A stretch of DNA of 64,000 nt, taken from positions 62,001-126,000 of the forward strand of contig JAMFSK010000114.1 of assembly GCA_026225235.1 (NCBI GenBank). Reading direction: 5' to 3'. Each line of letters opens with the position of its first letter. Position 1 is the first letter of the stretch. The translations under genes and the position numbers were made by a program. The notes beneath the pieces were generated by a model, which had not been told where the DNA came from, did not search any database, and worked only from the letters and a program-made list of their open reading frames with translations. The stretch comes from Burkholderiales bacterium. GTDB taxonomy: Bacteria; Pseudomonadota; Gammaproteobacteria; Burkholderiales; Burkholderiaceae. Positions 44,165 through 52,980 of the stretch are shown in pieces.

Positions 44165-45040
44165 ATGAAGAAACCGCAGCAAAACAGGCAAATTCCGACT
44201 TTCAGGGAAATGGATAATCCGACGCTTCAACTGCTGTCTTCACCCGGTCTTGTCGCCAGCAATGGCGGCCTGTTTGTCTCGCGTGGAACCGGCGTGCATC
44301 CGTCGCGCGTGATTCAGTCTTACGAGCTGATCTACGTGCGTCAGGGCATGTTGAATCTGCATGAAGAGGGTCGGCAGTTCGACGTCGCAGCGGGCGAGAC
44401 CTTGCTGCTTTGGCCTGGCCGGCTCCATGGTGGCACATCGCCGTTCGCGCCTGAGCTTCAGTTCTATTGGGTTCACTTCTCGCTGCCCGAAACGGGCCGG
44501 GCAAAACCCGGCGATTCGCTGGCGGTTCCCCAGCATGCACTGATCGAGCGACGCGATCACCTCGCCGGCTTATTTCAGCGGCTGTTGAACGACCAGGAAA
44601 TCTACGGCGTCCAGCCGCTTCCCGACAGTCTGACGATTCTGCTGATGCTCTGGGAATTGACGCGCTCACGCATCCCTACCCAGACTCATGATGGCGCGCC
44701 GCAACGACTGGCGGCGAGTGCGGATCGCTGGATTCGCACTCACTTTCACGAAGCCACGAGCGCGTCCACGATTGCCGCGCAACTGGGCTGCAACGCCGAT
44801 TATCTCGGTCGCGTCTTTCGCACCGTCTATGGACGCACGCTGACTGATGCCGTGCACGAAAGGCGTATGTTGCATGCGGCGATTCTGCTGGCTGAAGGTC
44901 GACTGACGATCGCACAGGTCGCGCACGAGTCGGGTTTCGAAGACAGCGGCCATTTCCGGCGCCTCTTCAAACGAAGCAAGGGCATGACACCCAATGCATT
45001 CAGACGCCTGCATCTGCGTGTGCACGTGAACACGGCATAA
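44165..45040 (+). CDS. AraC family regulator of the GH127/importer operon
   Basis: The protein of 291 residues has a cupin-like sensor (LIYVRQGMLNLHEEGRQFDV) and a C-terminal pair of HTHs (TIAAQLGCNADYLGRVFRTV; TIAQVAHESGFEDSGHFRRLF). The ATG at 44165 (or 44210) fits; the upstream frame extends into the promoter. It is divergent from the binding-protein gene and probably activates that operon in the presence of arabinose-type sugar. A TTGCGCAA palindrome lies in the gap at 44083-44090. Confidence 0.85.
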   Translation: MKKPQQNRQIPTFREMDNPTLQLLSSPGLVASNGGLFVSRGTGVHPSRVIQSYELIYVRQGMLNLHEEGRQFDVAAGETLLLWPGRLHGGTSPFAPELQFYWVHFSLPETGRAKPGDSLAVPQHALIERRDHLAGLFQRLLNDQEIYGVQPLPDSLTILLMLWELTRSRIPTQTHDGAPQRLAASADRWIRTHFHEATSASTIAAQLGCNADYLGRVFRTVYGRTLTDAVHERRMLHAAILLAEGRLTIAQVAHESGFEDSGHFRRLFKRSKGMTPNAFRRLHLRVHVNTA

Positions 45041-45168
45041 GGCTGGCATCGCCTCCTGCACAAAGGTGGAATAAAGCGCCGATACAGCGCGTTCAATCCT
45101 TGCATGCCGACCTGCTGCCTGCAACAGGGCAAGGTCGCGCATCTTCATCCACTTGCAGGAGACATCTG

Positions 45169-45321
45169 ATGAAAGCAGTTCGTATTGTTTCAGTCTTGTT
45201 GGTTCTGGTAACGGCCGCGTTGGCCGGCTGCCAGTCGGGTGGTTCGATGTCCGGCGATTCAGGCGGCTCGAGCGGCGGCATGAGCAGTGGTAGCAGTGGC
45301 GGCGGTTCGGGCGGCTATTGA
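45169..45321 (+). CDS. Tiny Gly/Ser-rich lipoprotein
   Basis: The gene encodes 50 residues. A signal peptide (KAVRIVSVLLVLVTAALAGC) ends in a lipobox Leu-Ala-Gly-Cys, and the mature chain is a 30-residue Gly/Ser/Met-rich tail ending Gly-Gly-Tyr. AGGAG lies upstream of the ATG. It is likely an outer- or inner-membrane anchored lipoprotein of unknown function. Confidence 0.78.
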   Translation: MKAVRIVSVLLVLVTAALAGCQSGGSMSGDSGGSSGGMSSGSSGGGSGGY

Positions 45322-45354
45322 TCCCGTTGTTCGCTACTGATCGCCCCTGACTCG

Positions 45355-46923
45355 ATGTGCAATGGGTCGCTTCCGCCGAATGTCACGAATGCCACGTTCG
45401 GCGTTGCGCTCGATGCGTTTCGTAAGGCGCTCGGCGGCGCGTTTGTCGTCACTTCGTCTGACGGACTCGCCGCCTATCTCGACCCCTTCGCGCCCGGCGA
45501 TGCTGGGCAGCATGCGGCCAGCGCCGCGCTGATACCCGCGAGCGTCGACGACATACGCGCAGTGCTTCGCATCGCGAATCAATACCATATTCCCCTCTGG
45601 ACCGTTTCGACCGGACGTAACTTCGCCTATGGTGGCGCCGCACCGCGCGTTGCAGGCTCGGTCGTGCTCGATCTCAAACGCATGAACCAGATTCTTGAGG
45701 TCGACGAGACACTGTCCTATGCGCTGGTTGAACCCGGCGTGAGTTATTTCGATCTTTATCAGCACTTGATGGCACGCCAATCGGCGCTTTGGCTCGACCC
45801 ACCGGCGGCCGGATGGGGAAGCGTGGTCGGCAATACGCTCGAACGCGGCTTTGGCACCACGCCCTATGGCGATCACGCCGCGATGCAGTGCGGCATGGAA
45901 GTCGTGCTGGCAAATGGCGATGTCGTGCGTACCGGCATGGGGGCCATGCGCGACAGCCGTTCGTGGCAGGTGTTCAAAGCCGGCTTCGGCCCTTCTTATG
46001 ATGGCATCTTCATGCAGTCGAACTTCGGTATCGTTACGAAGATGGGCATGTGGTTGATGCCGCGGCCGGCCGGCTTCAGACTGTGTCACTTCAAGTTCCG
46101 GCATGACGGCGACCTGCCCGCGATCATCGACACGATGCGCCCGCTGCGGCTCGACGAGACGATCCAGAGCCAGGTTGTGGTCGAGCATGCCGTCCGCTGG
46201 GCCGCAGGCGTCTCGACGCGCAGTCAATGGTACAAAGGCCCGGGCCCCATGCCCGACACGGCAATCGACGCCATGGCGAAGACCCTTGGGATCGGTCGGT
46301 GGAACATGCGGTTTTGTCTTTACGGCCCCGAGGATCTGGTCGCCGCGCGCCTTCGCGTGATCGAGCGGGCGTTCTCCGCGATCGCTGACGCGAGGCTGGA
46401 TGCCAATGCCTGGATGCCCGCGACAACGATGCCCGAGGGCGGCGGCGACCAGAGTCAGGTCGGCGTGCCAGGCATGGCGGCGTTTCAGTTGCTGAACTGG
46501 CGCGGCGGCACCGGCGCCCATGTCGATTTCTCGCCGGTCTGTCCGCCAACCGGACGCGATGCGCTCGCGCAGTACCACCTCGTTCGAACGCGGGCGGCCG
46601 ACTTCGGCTTCGACTATTACGGCGGCTTTACCGCCGGCCCGCGGCATATGCACCATATTTTCGCGGCGATTTTCAACAAGGACGACCCCGTTCAAACGGA
46701 AGCCGCCCACGCGTTGCTGGCCACGTTGATTGAACAATGCGGACAGGCAGGCTACGGTCAGTACCGCACCCACCTCGACTATATGGACAGGGCCGCGGCG
46801 CAATACGACTTCAATGATCACGCCTTGATGCGCCTGAGCGAGGCTATCAAGCTTGCGCTCGATCCGCAGGGCATCCTGTCGCCAGGCAAGCAGGGCATCG
46901 GCGGCACTCGATTCACACCCTGA
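45355..46923 (+). CDS. p-Cresol methylhydroxylase/vanillyl-alcohol oxidase-type FAD enzyme
   Basis: The 522-residue flavoprotein belongs to the VAO/PCMH family. It shows the FAD-binding segment PLWTVSTGRNFAYGG, then VVGNTLERGFGTTPYGDH, the diagnostic ERG-x-G-x-TPYGDH of vanillyl-alcohol oxidase and 4-cresol dehydrogenases, and a C-terminal LDPQGILSPGKQGI. These enzymes oxidise para-alkylphenols to alcohols or aldehydes, with covalent FAD. The usual cytochrome c partner is missing; instead a Tat-signal gene follows 11 bp later. Its start codon at 45355 lacks a clear ribosome site. Confidence 0.82.
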   Translation: MCNGSLPPNVTNATFGVALDAFRKALGGAFVVTSSDGLAAYLDPFAPGDAGQHAASAALIPASVDDIRAVLRIANQYHIPLWTVSTGRNFAYGGAAPRVAGSVVLDLKRMNQILEVDETLSYALVEPGVSYFDLYQHLMARQSALWLDPPAAGWGSVVGNTLERGFGTTPYGDHAAMQCGMEVVLANGDVVRTGMGAMRDSRSWQVFKAGFGPSYDGIFMQSNFGIVTKMGMWLMPRPAGFRLCHFKFRHDGDLPAIIDTMRPLRLDETIQSQVVVEHAVRWAAGVSTRSQWYKGPGPMPDTAIDAMAKTLGIGRWNMRFCLYGPEDLVAARLRVIERAFSAIADARLDANAWMPATTMPEGGGDQSQVGVPGMAAFQLLNWRGGTGAHVDFSPVCPPTGRDALAQYHLVRTRAADFGFDYYGGFTAGPRHMHHIFAAIFNKDDPVQTEAAHALLATLIEQCGQAGYGQYRTHLDYMDRAAAQYDFNDHALMRLSEAIKLALDPQGILSPGKQGIGGTRFTP

Positions 46924-46934
46924 GCGAGGCGACT

Positions 46935-47492
46935 ATGCTTGCACGTCGACAATTTCTCATTGGCAGCGCTTCGATCAGTGGATGGGCCATCGCATCGAGG
47001 ATTTCGACGTGGGCGGCTTCGGTTTTGGCCCCACGTTCAACCGGTACGTCTGCGAGCAACGGCACAAGCGCCGTCAATGAGGGGGACGCGACACTCGCGA
47101 CGGGCGATCGGCAACACCCGCACGTCTCGCATGCCCTGCTGATATTCGATCCCGCGTTGCCCTCGGGCCGCGCTTTCGCCGCTCAAGCACGCGCACGCCC
47201 AGGCGAGTACAAACAGTTCGTCATGCCGCTCGAAGGGGACGTCGGCGCACTCTGGTATCGCGCGATCCTTCCTCAGCTCTCTTCCGGCGCGCCGATTCCG
47301 TTCGACACGATCCGCGGCTGGACGTCACATGCCGATTTCTTCGTGCTCTCGACGCTCGCCACCACCGTTGGCCTGTCCATCTCGACCCAAGCCGGCACGC
47401 CTGCCCCTCAAACGCCCGCCACCGCCCCACTTGTGGCCGCGGTACCCTCCGGCCCCCGAGAGGTCGTCTGGAACTTCACACTCGCGACCTAG
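46935..47492 (+). CDS. Tat-signal protein of unknown function, partner of the flavoprotein
   Basis: The 185-residue protein begins with a twin-arginine signal (RRQFLIGSASISGWAIASRI) and a linker rich in Ser/Thr/Ala. The mature part has a compact region (HALLIFDPALPSGRAFAAQA, EYKQFVMPLEGDVGALW, FFVLSTLATTVGLSIST) and no CxxCH, so it is not a cytochrome c. GAGG lies 5 bases before the ATG. Its coupling with the preceding flavoprotein suggests an accessory or maturation role. I do not recognise the family. Confidence 0.72.
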   Translation: MLARRQFLIGSASISGWAIASRISTWAASVLAPRSTGTSASNGTSAVNEGDATLATGDRQHPHVSHALLIFDPALPSGRAFAAQARARPGEYKQFVMPLEGDVGALWYRAILPQLSSGAPIPFDTIRGWTSHADFFVLSTLATTVGLSISTQAGTPAPQTPATAPLVAAVPSGPREVVWNFTLAT

Positions 47493-47548
47493 GCCGGTCG
47501 GCTAAGATCGGGTCTCCTGCCCTTACAACAACGACGGAGACGATCCAG

Positions 47549-48340
47549 ATGGACCTCAAACTCACAGGCAAGGTGGCCGTGCTGACCGGCGCAAGCGTCG
47601 GCATCGGCCTCGCGGTCGCTGAAGGCTTCGCCGCGGAAGGCGTGCATCTCGTGCTGGCCGCGCGCCAGGCGGACCGCCTCACCGAAGCCGCGCAACAGAT
47701 CTCGAGCCGCTACGGTGTGAAAGCGATTCCCGTGGCATGCGACGTCGCGACCGTCGCCGGGGTCGACCAGCTGGTGAGCGCTGCGGAACAGGCCTTCGGC
47801 GGCACCGACATTCTGTTCAACAATGCCGGAACAGGCAGCAATGAAACCATCATGGATGCGCCCGACGACAAGTGGCAGTCCTATTGGGACCTCCATGTGA
47901 TGGCGGCGGTGCGCCTGGCGCGCGGACTCGTTCCGGCGATGAAACGACGCGGCGGTGGTGCAATCCTGCACAACGCATCGATCTGCGCGGTCCAGCCGCT
48001 CGGTTACGAGCCCATCTACAACGTGACCAAAGCCGCGCTGATGATGTTCTCGAAGAACCTGGCCAACGAGGTCATCGGCGACAATATCCGGGTCAATACC
48101 ATCAACCCGGGTCTCGTTCTCACCCCCGACTGGATCAAGACGGCCAAGCAGCTCACCGAGACGTCTGGCGGCGACTGGCAGGCCCATCTCGACGACGTCG
48201 CTCATGAACACGCGCCGATCAGACGCTTCGCTAGCCCGCAGGAGCTGGCAGATTTCATCGTTTTTCTCTGCTCGGAACGTGCGAGCTATAGCGTCGGCGC
48301 GACGTACTTCGTCGACGGTGGCATGCTCAAGACGGTGTAG
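47549..48340 (+). CDS. Short-chain dehydrogenase/reductase
   Basis: The 263-residue protein has the SDR cofactor motif GASVGIG near residues 14-20, LFNNAGT, and the active-site ASICAVQPLGYEPIYNVTKAA with Tyr-x-x-x-Lys. It is a classical NAD(P)-dependent SDR. It may process products of the adjacent flavoprotein, but the 57-bp spacing leaves that open. GGAG lies upstream of the ATG. Confidence 0.87.
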   Translation: MDLKLTGKVAVLTGASVGIGLAVAEGFAAEGVHLVLAARQADRLTEAAQQISSRYGVKAIPVACDVATVAGVDQLVSAAEQAFGGTDILFNNAGTGSNETIMDAPDDKWQSYWDLHVMAAVRLARGLVPAMKRRGGGAILHNASICAVQPLGYEPIYNVTKAALMMFSKNLANEVIGDNIRVNTINPGLVLTPDWIKTAKQLTETSGGDWQAHLDDVAHEHAPIRRFASPQELADFIVFLCSERASYSVGATYFVDGGMLKTV

Positions 48341-48484
48341 CAGCAACGGCGCTCTTTGCCTCGTCCTGGCAAGACTTACACAACCCTTCCATCCCGTCGC
48401 AGTGGCCCCGCCGCCACCGCTATACAAAGTGAACCCGTGGCACGCTTGTTGCGTTGCTGAGGGTTCACTCTTGTGGGGCGCGCA

Positions 48485-49372
48485 ATGGCACATATGATCT
48501 GGAAGGGCGCGATCAGCTTCGGCCTCGTGCATGTGCCGGTTCAACTTTATCCGGCGACGAAGAGCGAACGAATCGGGTTCAATCTGCTGGACAAGCGTTC
48601 GATCGATCCCATCGGTTACAAGCAGATCAACAAGCGTACCGGCAAGGAAGTCACGCGCGACAACATCGTGCGCGGCTTCGAGTACGAGAAGGGGAAATAC
48701 GTCGTGCTCAGCGATACGGAGATTCGCTCAGCGAACCCGGAGTCGACGCAGACGGTCGATATCCTTGCCTTCGTAGATGCCCCCGAAGTCTCGTTTTTCT
48801 TTCTCGATACCCCCTACTATCTTGTGCCCGATCGCAAAGGCGAGAAGGTCTATGCACTGCTACGCGAAGCGATGAAGGCGTCGGGCAAGATCGGCATCGC
48901 CAATGTCGTGATGCATAACAAGCAGCATCTCGCGGCGCTGATTGCCGCGGGGCCGGCACTTGTGCTCAATACCCTGCGCCGTGCCGACGAAGTCCGCTCG
49001 CCTGAAGAGCTCAAACTTCCCGCCGAGGGCAGCAAGGCTGCGGGCATCTCGCCGCGCGAACTCGATATGGCAAAGAAGCTGATCGAGGACATGAGCGACA
49101 CCTTCGATCCCGCGAGTTATCACGACACCTATCACGACGACATCCTCGCGCTAGTCGACAAGAAGATCCGTGCGGGCAAGACGGAAGAAATCGACGAAAG
49201 CGAACTTGCCGAAGAAAAGCCGCGCACGGCCGACATTCTCGATTTGTCCGATTTGCTCAAACGCAGCCTGGGCCGCGGAAAAGGCAAAGGGGGCGCGAGC
49301 AGCAAGACGGACGATGACGACGATGCGCCGCCCGCTCGCAAGACGCCAAAACGCCGTCGTGCCGCCGGCTAG
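48485..49372 (+). CDS. ku: Ku protein (bacterial non-homologous end joining)
   Basis: The 295-residue protein is a bacterial Ku: WKGAISFGLVHVPVQLYPAT, then GYKQINKRTGKEVTRDNIVRGFEYEKGKYV and a C-terminal SPRELDMAKKLIEDM. It forms a homodimeric ring on DNA ends and recruits LigD. The C-terminus (about 255-295) is a Lys/Arg/Asp-rich tail. The ATG at 48485 is chosen over a GTG at 48473. ligD follows 80 bp downstream. Confidence 0.93.
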   Translation: MAHMIWKGAISFGLVHVPVQLYPATKSERIGFNLLDKRSIDPIGYKQINKRTGKEVTRDNIVRGFEYEKGKYVVLSDTEIRSANPESTQTVDILAFVDAPEVSFFFLDTPYYLVPDRKGEKVYALLREAMKASGKIGIANVVMHNKQHLAALIAAGPALVLNTLRRADEVRSPEELKLPAEGSKAAGISPRELDMAKKLIEDMSDTFDPASYHDTYHDDILALVDKKIRAGKTEEIDESELAEEKPRTADILDLSDLLKRSLGRGKGKGGASSKTDDDDDAPPARKTPKRRRAAG

Positions 49373-49452
49373 GGTCGACGCGGGCGGGAAGGACTTGCAG
49401 ACCCATGCAGCGTGACATCAGGAGCACGTAAGGACCGGGAGGATATTGACCG

Positions 49453-52257
49453 ATGGCTGGCAAACTCGAAACCTATAACAACAAGCGTCACTTCGACGTT
49501 ACACCCGAACCCTCGGGCGCGGCCTCCCGCAAGCGGGGCACGGACCCACGCGGCAAGTCTACCGCTCAGCCCCTCTCGTTCGTCATCCAGGAGCACCATG
49601 CGCGGCGGCTCCACTATGACTTCCGGCTCGAACTCGACGGGACGCTCAAGTCATGGGCGGTGCCCAAAGGTCCCAGTCTCGATCCATCGGTCAAGCGATT
49701 GGCGGTGCATGTCGAAGATCACCCCGTCGACTATGGCTCATTCGAAGGCGAAATCCCGCCGGGCAACTATGGCGCAGGCACGGTGATCGTATGGGACCGG
49801 GGCACGTGGCGCTCCGCTTCCGACGAGAACGCGCTCGCGGCTTACCGGGCCGGCAAACTTAAATTCATACTTGACGGCGACAAGCTCCATGGCGGCTGGA
49901 CGCTCGTACGCAGCCACATGAAAGGCAGCGGTGACAAGGAGCAATGGCTGCTGATCAAGGAGCGCGACGACGAGGCCCGCAGTGACGCGGAATTTGATGT
50001 ACTCGAACAACGCCCCGGGAGCGTCCTCGCCGTGCCCAAGACCTCACGCGCAAAGAAGGCCGCGCCACGCGCAAGCGCCAGCGTGAGCAAAGCCGCGCCG
50101 CACACCCGCGAGGAAGTGGCGCTCACACGAAGCACCCGTTCGCTGCCCTCGCCACGCGGCACGTCGAAGCGACCCGATATCGTCTCCACCCGCAGCCCCG
50201 AGTCGCGGCGCGAACTTGCCGCCCATCCCGCCATCAAGGGCGCAAAAAAGGCCACCTTGCCGGCAACCTTGAAGCCTCAACTGGCAACGCTCGTCGAGAC
50301 GCCACCGACGAACGACGACTGGTCTTACGAAATCAAGTTCGATGGATACCGCGTAGTGGCTCGCATCGACACGCGCCGTGGCAAGCCCGAAGTCCGGCTC
50401 TTCACTCGCGCGGGTAACGACTGGACCGACAAATTCGGCCACCTAGCGGATGCATTCTCGAAACTCGGCGTCGAAAGCGGCTGGCTCGACGGCGAAGCCG
50501 TCGTCCTCGACAAGGAAGGCCTGCCCGACTTTCAGGCGCTACAGAACGCCTTCGATACCGCCCGGCCGCAAGACATCGTGATCTATCTGTTCGACGTGCC
50601 CTTCCTGAACGGCTATGACCTGCGCAATGTGCCGCTGGTCCAGCGCCGAGCCATCCTGAGTGCACTGCTCGAGGACACCGAACCGCTGCATTTGCGCTTT
50701 TCCGAAAACTTTGCATTCAGTGCTGAAGATCTCCTCCGAAGCGCCTGCTCGATGGCGCTCGAAGGTATCATCGGCAAACGTCTCGACAGTACCTACACAT
50801 CGAGCCGCTCGCCCTCATGGATCAAACTAAAGTGCCGACGTCGGCAGGAGTTCGTGATCGGTGGTTTTACCGAACCGACCGGGAGTCGTGCGGCTTTCGG
50901 CGCCTTGCTGCTCGGCGTCCATGATTCAAAGGGCAAGCTTCAATATGCAGGCCGCGTCGGAACCGGCTTCAACGCTAGCACGCTAAGCGATATTCACCAA
51001 CAACTCGTGCGGCTCGAAAGTCAGTCCATGCCATTTGCGCACGCCCCTTCCGAGCGAAGTCGGGCGCCCGTTCACTGGGTCAAACCGAAGCTGGTGGCCG
51101 AGTGCAATTTCGCGGAATGGACCGACGAACGCATCGTCCGCCAAGCCTCGTTCGTGAGCCTGCGCACGGACAAACCCGCCATCCAGATCGTCAAGGAAGC
51201 ACCTAAACAAGGAGCGACCGTGCAAACCTCATCGGATACCGAAGTCGCATCGGCAAAAGCCAGGTCGACACCGCGCTCGCCTTCTGCCCGCGCAAAGCCG
51301 ACACCGGCTGCCGAGACAAAATCGAAGCCGAAGTCAAAGTCGACCCGGCAAGCCGACGCCCAAACTATTGAAGGCGTCAGGATCACCCACCCCGACCGAA
51401 TCATCGACAAGCAAAGCAAGGCGAACAAGCTCGACCTCGTCGAGTACTACGCCTCGGTCGCGGAGCGGATGCTGGTTGAACTGAAGGACCGTCCGATCGC
51501 CTTGGTCCGCGCGCCTGAAGATATCGGCGGCGAGCTGTTCTTCCAGAAGCACAGCCAGCGACTCTCGATTCCTGACGTCACGCAGCATCCGGGCCTCGAT
51601 GCCGGTCACCCTCCCCTGATGACCATCGACTCGGTGAAGTCGCTGATCGGCGCCGCGCAGATGGGTACGGTCGAAATCCATTCGTGGAATGCCCGTGCGG
51701 CAACTATCGAGCAACCCGACCGGATGGTCTTCGATCTCGACCCCGATCCCGCTCTTGGGTGGGAGCGCATGATCGAAGCAGCGCAGTTGACCCGCGCACT
51801 GCTCGAGGAAATCGGCCTCACCGCCTTTTGCAAAACGAGCGGCGGCAAAGGCCTGCATGTGATCGTGCCGCTGACGCGGCATTCAGGCTGGGAGGAGATC
51901 AAGGAGTTCGCGCAGGGGGTTGCCCAGCATATGGCGACGACGTTGCCCGAGCACTTCTCCGCGAAGATGGGTCCGCAGAATCGCAAGAAGAAGATCTTCA
52001 TCGACTACCTGCGCAACAACCGGGGCTCGACGACCGTGGCGGCGTTTTCCGCCCGCGCCCGGCCGGGACTCGGTGTTTCCGTCCCGCTCGCCTGGGACGA
52101 GCTGCCCGAGACCATGGCAGGCGATCAATGGAATATCGCCAACGTCCACCAGCGCCTCGACAGCCTCACCACCGACCCATGGGCGGATTACACGAAGACG
52201 CGGCAGCGCATCACCGCCGCGATGATCAAACGCCTCAGCAAGGCTGGGACACCGTAA
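49453..52257 (+). CDS. ligD: NHEJ DNA ligase D (phosphoesterase-ligase-polymerase)
   Basis: The 934-residue protein combines three domains. The N-terminal phosphoesterase covers about 1-165 (FVIQEHHARRLHYDFRLEL; PKGPSLDPSVKRLAV). The ATP-dependent ligase is about 275-590, with adenylated Lys295 in EIKFDGYR. A linker rich in Ser/Pro/Lys (about 590-650) leads to the primase-type polymerase (about 655-930; DRMVFDLDPDP and TSGGKGLHVIVPL). Domain order is PE-Lig-Pol, as in Pseudomonas and Burkholderia. It repairs double-strand breaks with Ku. Confidence 0.94.
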   Translation: MAGKLETYNNKRHFDVTPEPSGAASRKRGTDPRGKSTAQPLSFVIQEHHARRLHYDFRLELDGTLKSWAVPKGPSLDPSVKRLAVHVEDHPVDYGSFEGEIPPGNYGAGTVIVWDRGTWRSASDENALAAYRAGKLKFILDGDKLHGGWTLVRSHMKGSGDKEQWLLIKERDDEARSDAEFDVLEQRPGSVLAVPKTSRAKKAAPRASASVSKAAPHTREEVALTRSTRSLPSPRGTSKRPDIVSTRSPESRRELAAHPAIKGAKKATLPATLKPQLATLVETPPTNDDWSYEIKFDGYRVVARIDTRRGKPEVRLFTRAGNDWTDKFGHLADAFSKLGVESGWLDGEAVVLDKEGLPDFQALQNAFDTARPQDIVIYLFDVPFLNGYDLRNVPLVQRRAILSALLEDTEPLHLRFSENFAFSAEDLLRSACSMALEGIIGKRLDSTYTSSRSPSWIKLKCRRRQEFVIGGFTEPTGSRAAFGALLLGVHDSKGKLQYAGRVGTGFNASTLSDIHQQLVRLESQSMPFAHAPSERSRAPVHWVKPKLVAECNFAEWTDERIVRQASFVSLRTDKPAIQIVKEAPKQGATVQTSSDTEVASAKARSTPRSPSARAKPTPAAETKSKPKSKSTRQADAQTIEGVRITHPDRIIDKQSKANKLDLVEYYASVAERMLVELKDRPIALVRAPEDIGGELFFQKHSQRLSIPDVTQHPGLDAGHPPLMTIDSVKSLIGAAQMGTVEIHSWNARAATIEQPDRMVFDLDPDPALGWERMIEAAQLTRALLEEIGLTAFCKTSGGKGLHVIVPLTRHSGWEEIKEFAQGVAQHMATTLPEHFSAKMGPQNRKKKIFIDYLRNNRGSTTVAAFSARARPGLGVSVPLAWDELPETMAGDQWNIANVHQRLDSLTTDPWADYTKTRQRITAAMIKRLSKAGTP

Positions 52258-52270
52258 CAAGGAGCCGAAC

Positions 52271-52573
52271 ATGAAACTTCCCGAACAGAAGCCCGTCAAC
52301 GCCCTTCCGAAAGATCCTCAGGGCAAACACGCCGCTACCCACGGCGGGCAGGATCACAACGACGTGGCGCCGCTGCCGCATGAGGCGGACCAGAGTCCCG
52401 ATTCGCAACAGGAACATGGCACCCGTCGAGTCGGCCGTCAGGCCCACCAGGATGTCTCGCGCGGCTTGACCGATACTGACCGCCGCGGTGGCGATGAGTA
52501 TCAGCAACGCACACAGAACGAGGCCAACGAGAATACGGGGACGCCCAAGCAGAAGGGACCGCGCAAGCATTGA
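52271..52573 (+). CDS. Small hydrophilic disordered protein after ligD
   Basis: The 100-residue product is rich in Gln, His, Asp, Pro and Gly (HAATHGGQDHNDVAPLPHE), with no hydrophobic core, so probably disordered. AAGGAG is 8 bases upstream of the ATG. It starts 13 bp after ligD and may be cotranscribed. The function is unknown. Confidence 0.7.
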   Translation: MKLPEQKPVNALPKDPQGKHAATHGGQDHNDVAPLPHEADQSPDSQQEHGTRRVGRQAHQDVSRGLTDTDRRGGDEYQQRTQNEANENTGTPKQKGPRKH

Positions 52574-52667
52574 CGGATTGACCGGGTGCCAGGAAAACGG
52601 CATCGGGCCCGCCACTTGCTGAACAAAGGTGGGCATGTCGTTCCGCCTATTACTTCCGGAGGCCACT

Positions 52668-52847
52668 ATGCGTAGTCAACATCCCGAACAACATCCGAAC
52701 AACGACAAGCCGGAGCACAACATCGACAAAGCCGTTGAGGACACTTTCCCGGCAAGTGATCCGCCGTCGATTGGCGGCGTAACGAAAATCAAGCAAACGC
52801 CTGAGCAGAAGCAAAGCGAAAAGCGGCAGGAGAAGGATTCACATTGA
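52668..52847 (+). CDS. Small protein with a DTFPASDPPS motif
   Basis: The 59-residue protein begins with GGAGG placed 5 bases before the ATG. Its centre, DKAVEDTFPASDPPSIGGVT, is a motif recalled from small proteins in many Proteobacteria; it is flanked by Gln/Lys/Asp-rich sequence. It follows the other small protein. The role is unknown; a stress- or DNA-repair-linked function is only an association. Confidence 0.7.
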   Translation: MRSQHPEQHPNNDKPEHNIDKAVEDTFPASDPPSIGGVTKIKQTPEQKQSEKRQEKDSH

Positions 52848-52857
52848 TAGCGCGCGA

Positions 52858-52896
52858 AGCGCGGAGCGGGCTCGGGTTACGAGCCCGCTCCGCGCT
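52858..52896. terminator. 17-bp perfect hairpin ending the ku-ligD group
   Basis: AGCGCGGAGCGGGCTCG and its exact complement enclose a GGTTA loop, between the small protein gene (+) and the diguanylate cyclase gene (-). The stem is very stable and could serve both directions. No T-run follows. Confidence 0.7.
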
Positions 52897-52980
52897 AGAC
52901 CGACCCCACACGTGACTGACTGCGCCAACGCAGGCCAGGCCAGGCTGACGCTGCACGCCCACGCGGCTCTTCCCCGTCAA

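Noticed and set aside
45334..46821. 495-codon frame antisense to the flavoprotein
   Set aside because: Shadow of the VAO-type gene; no start-site or protein support.
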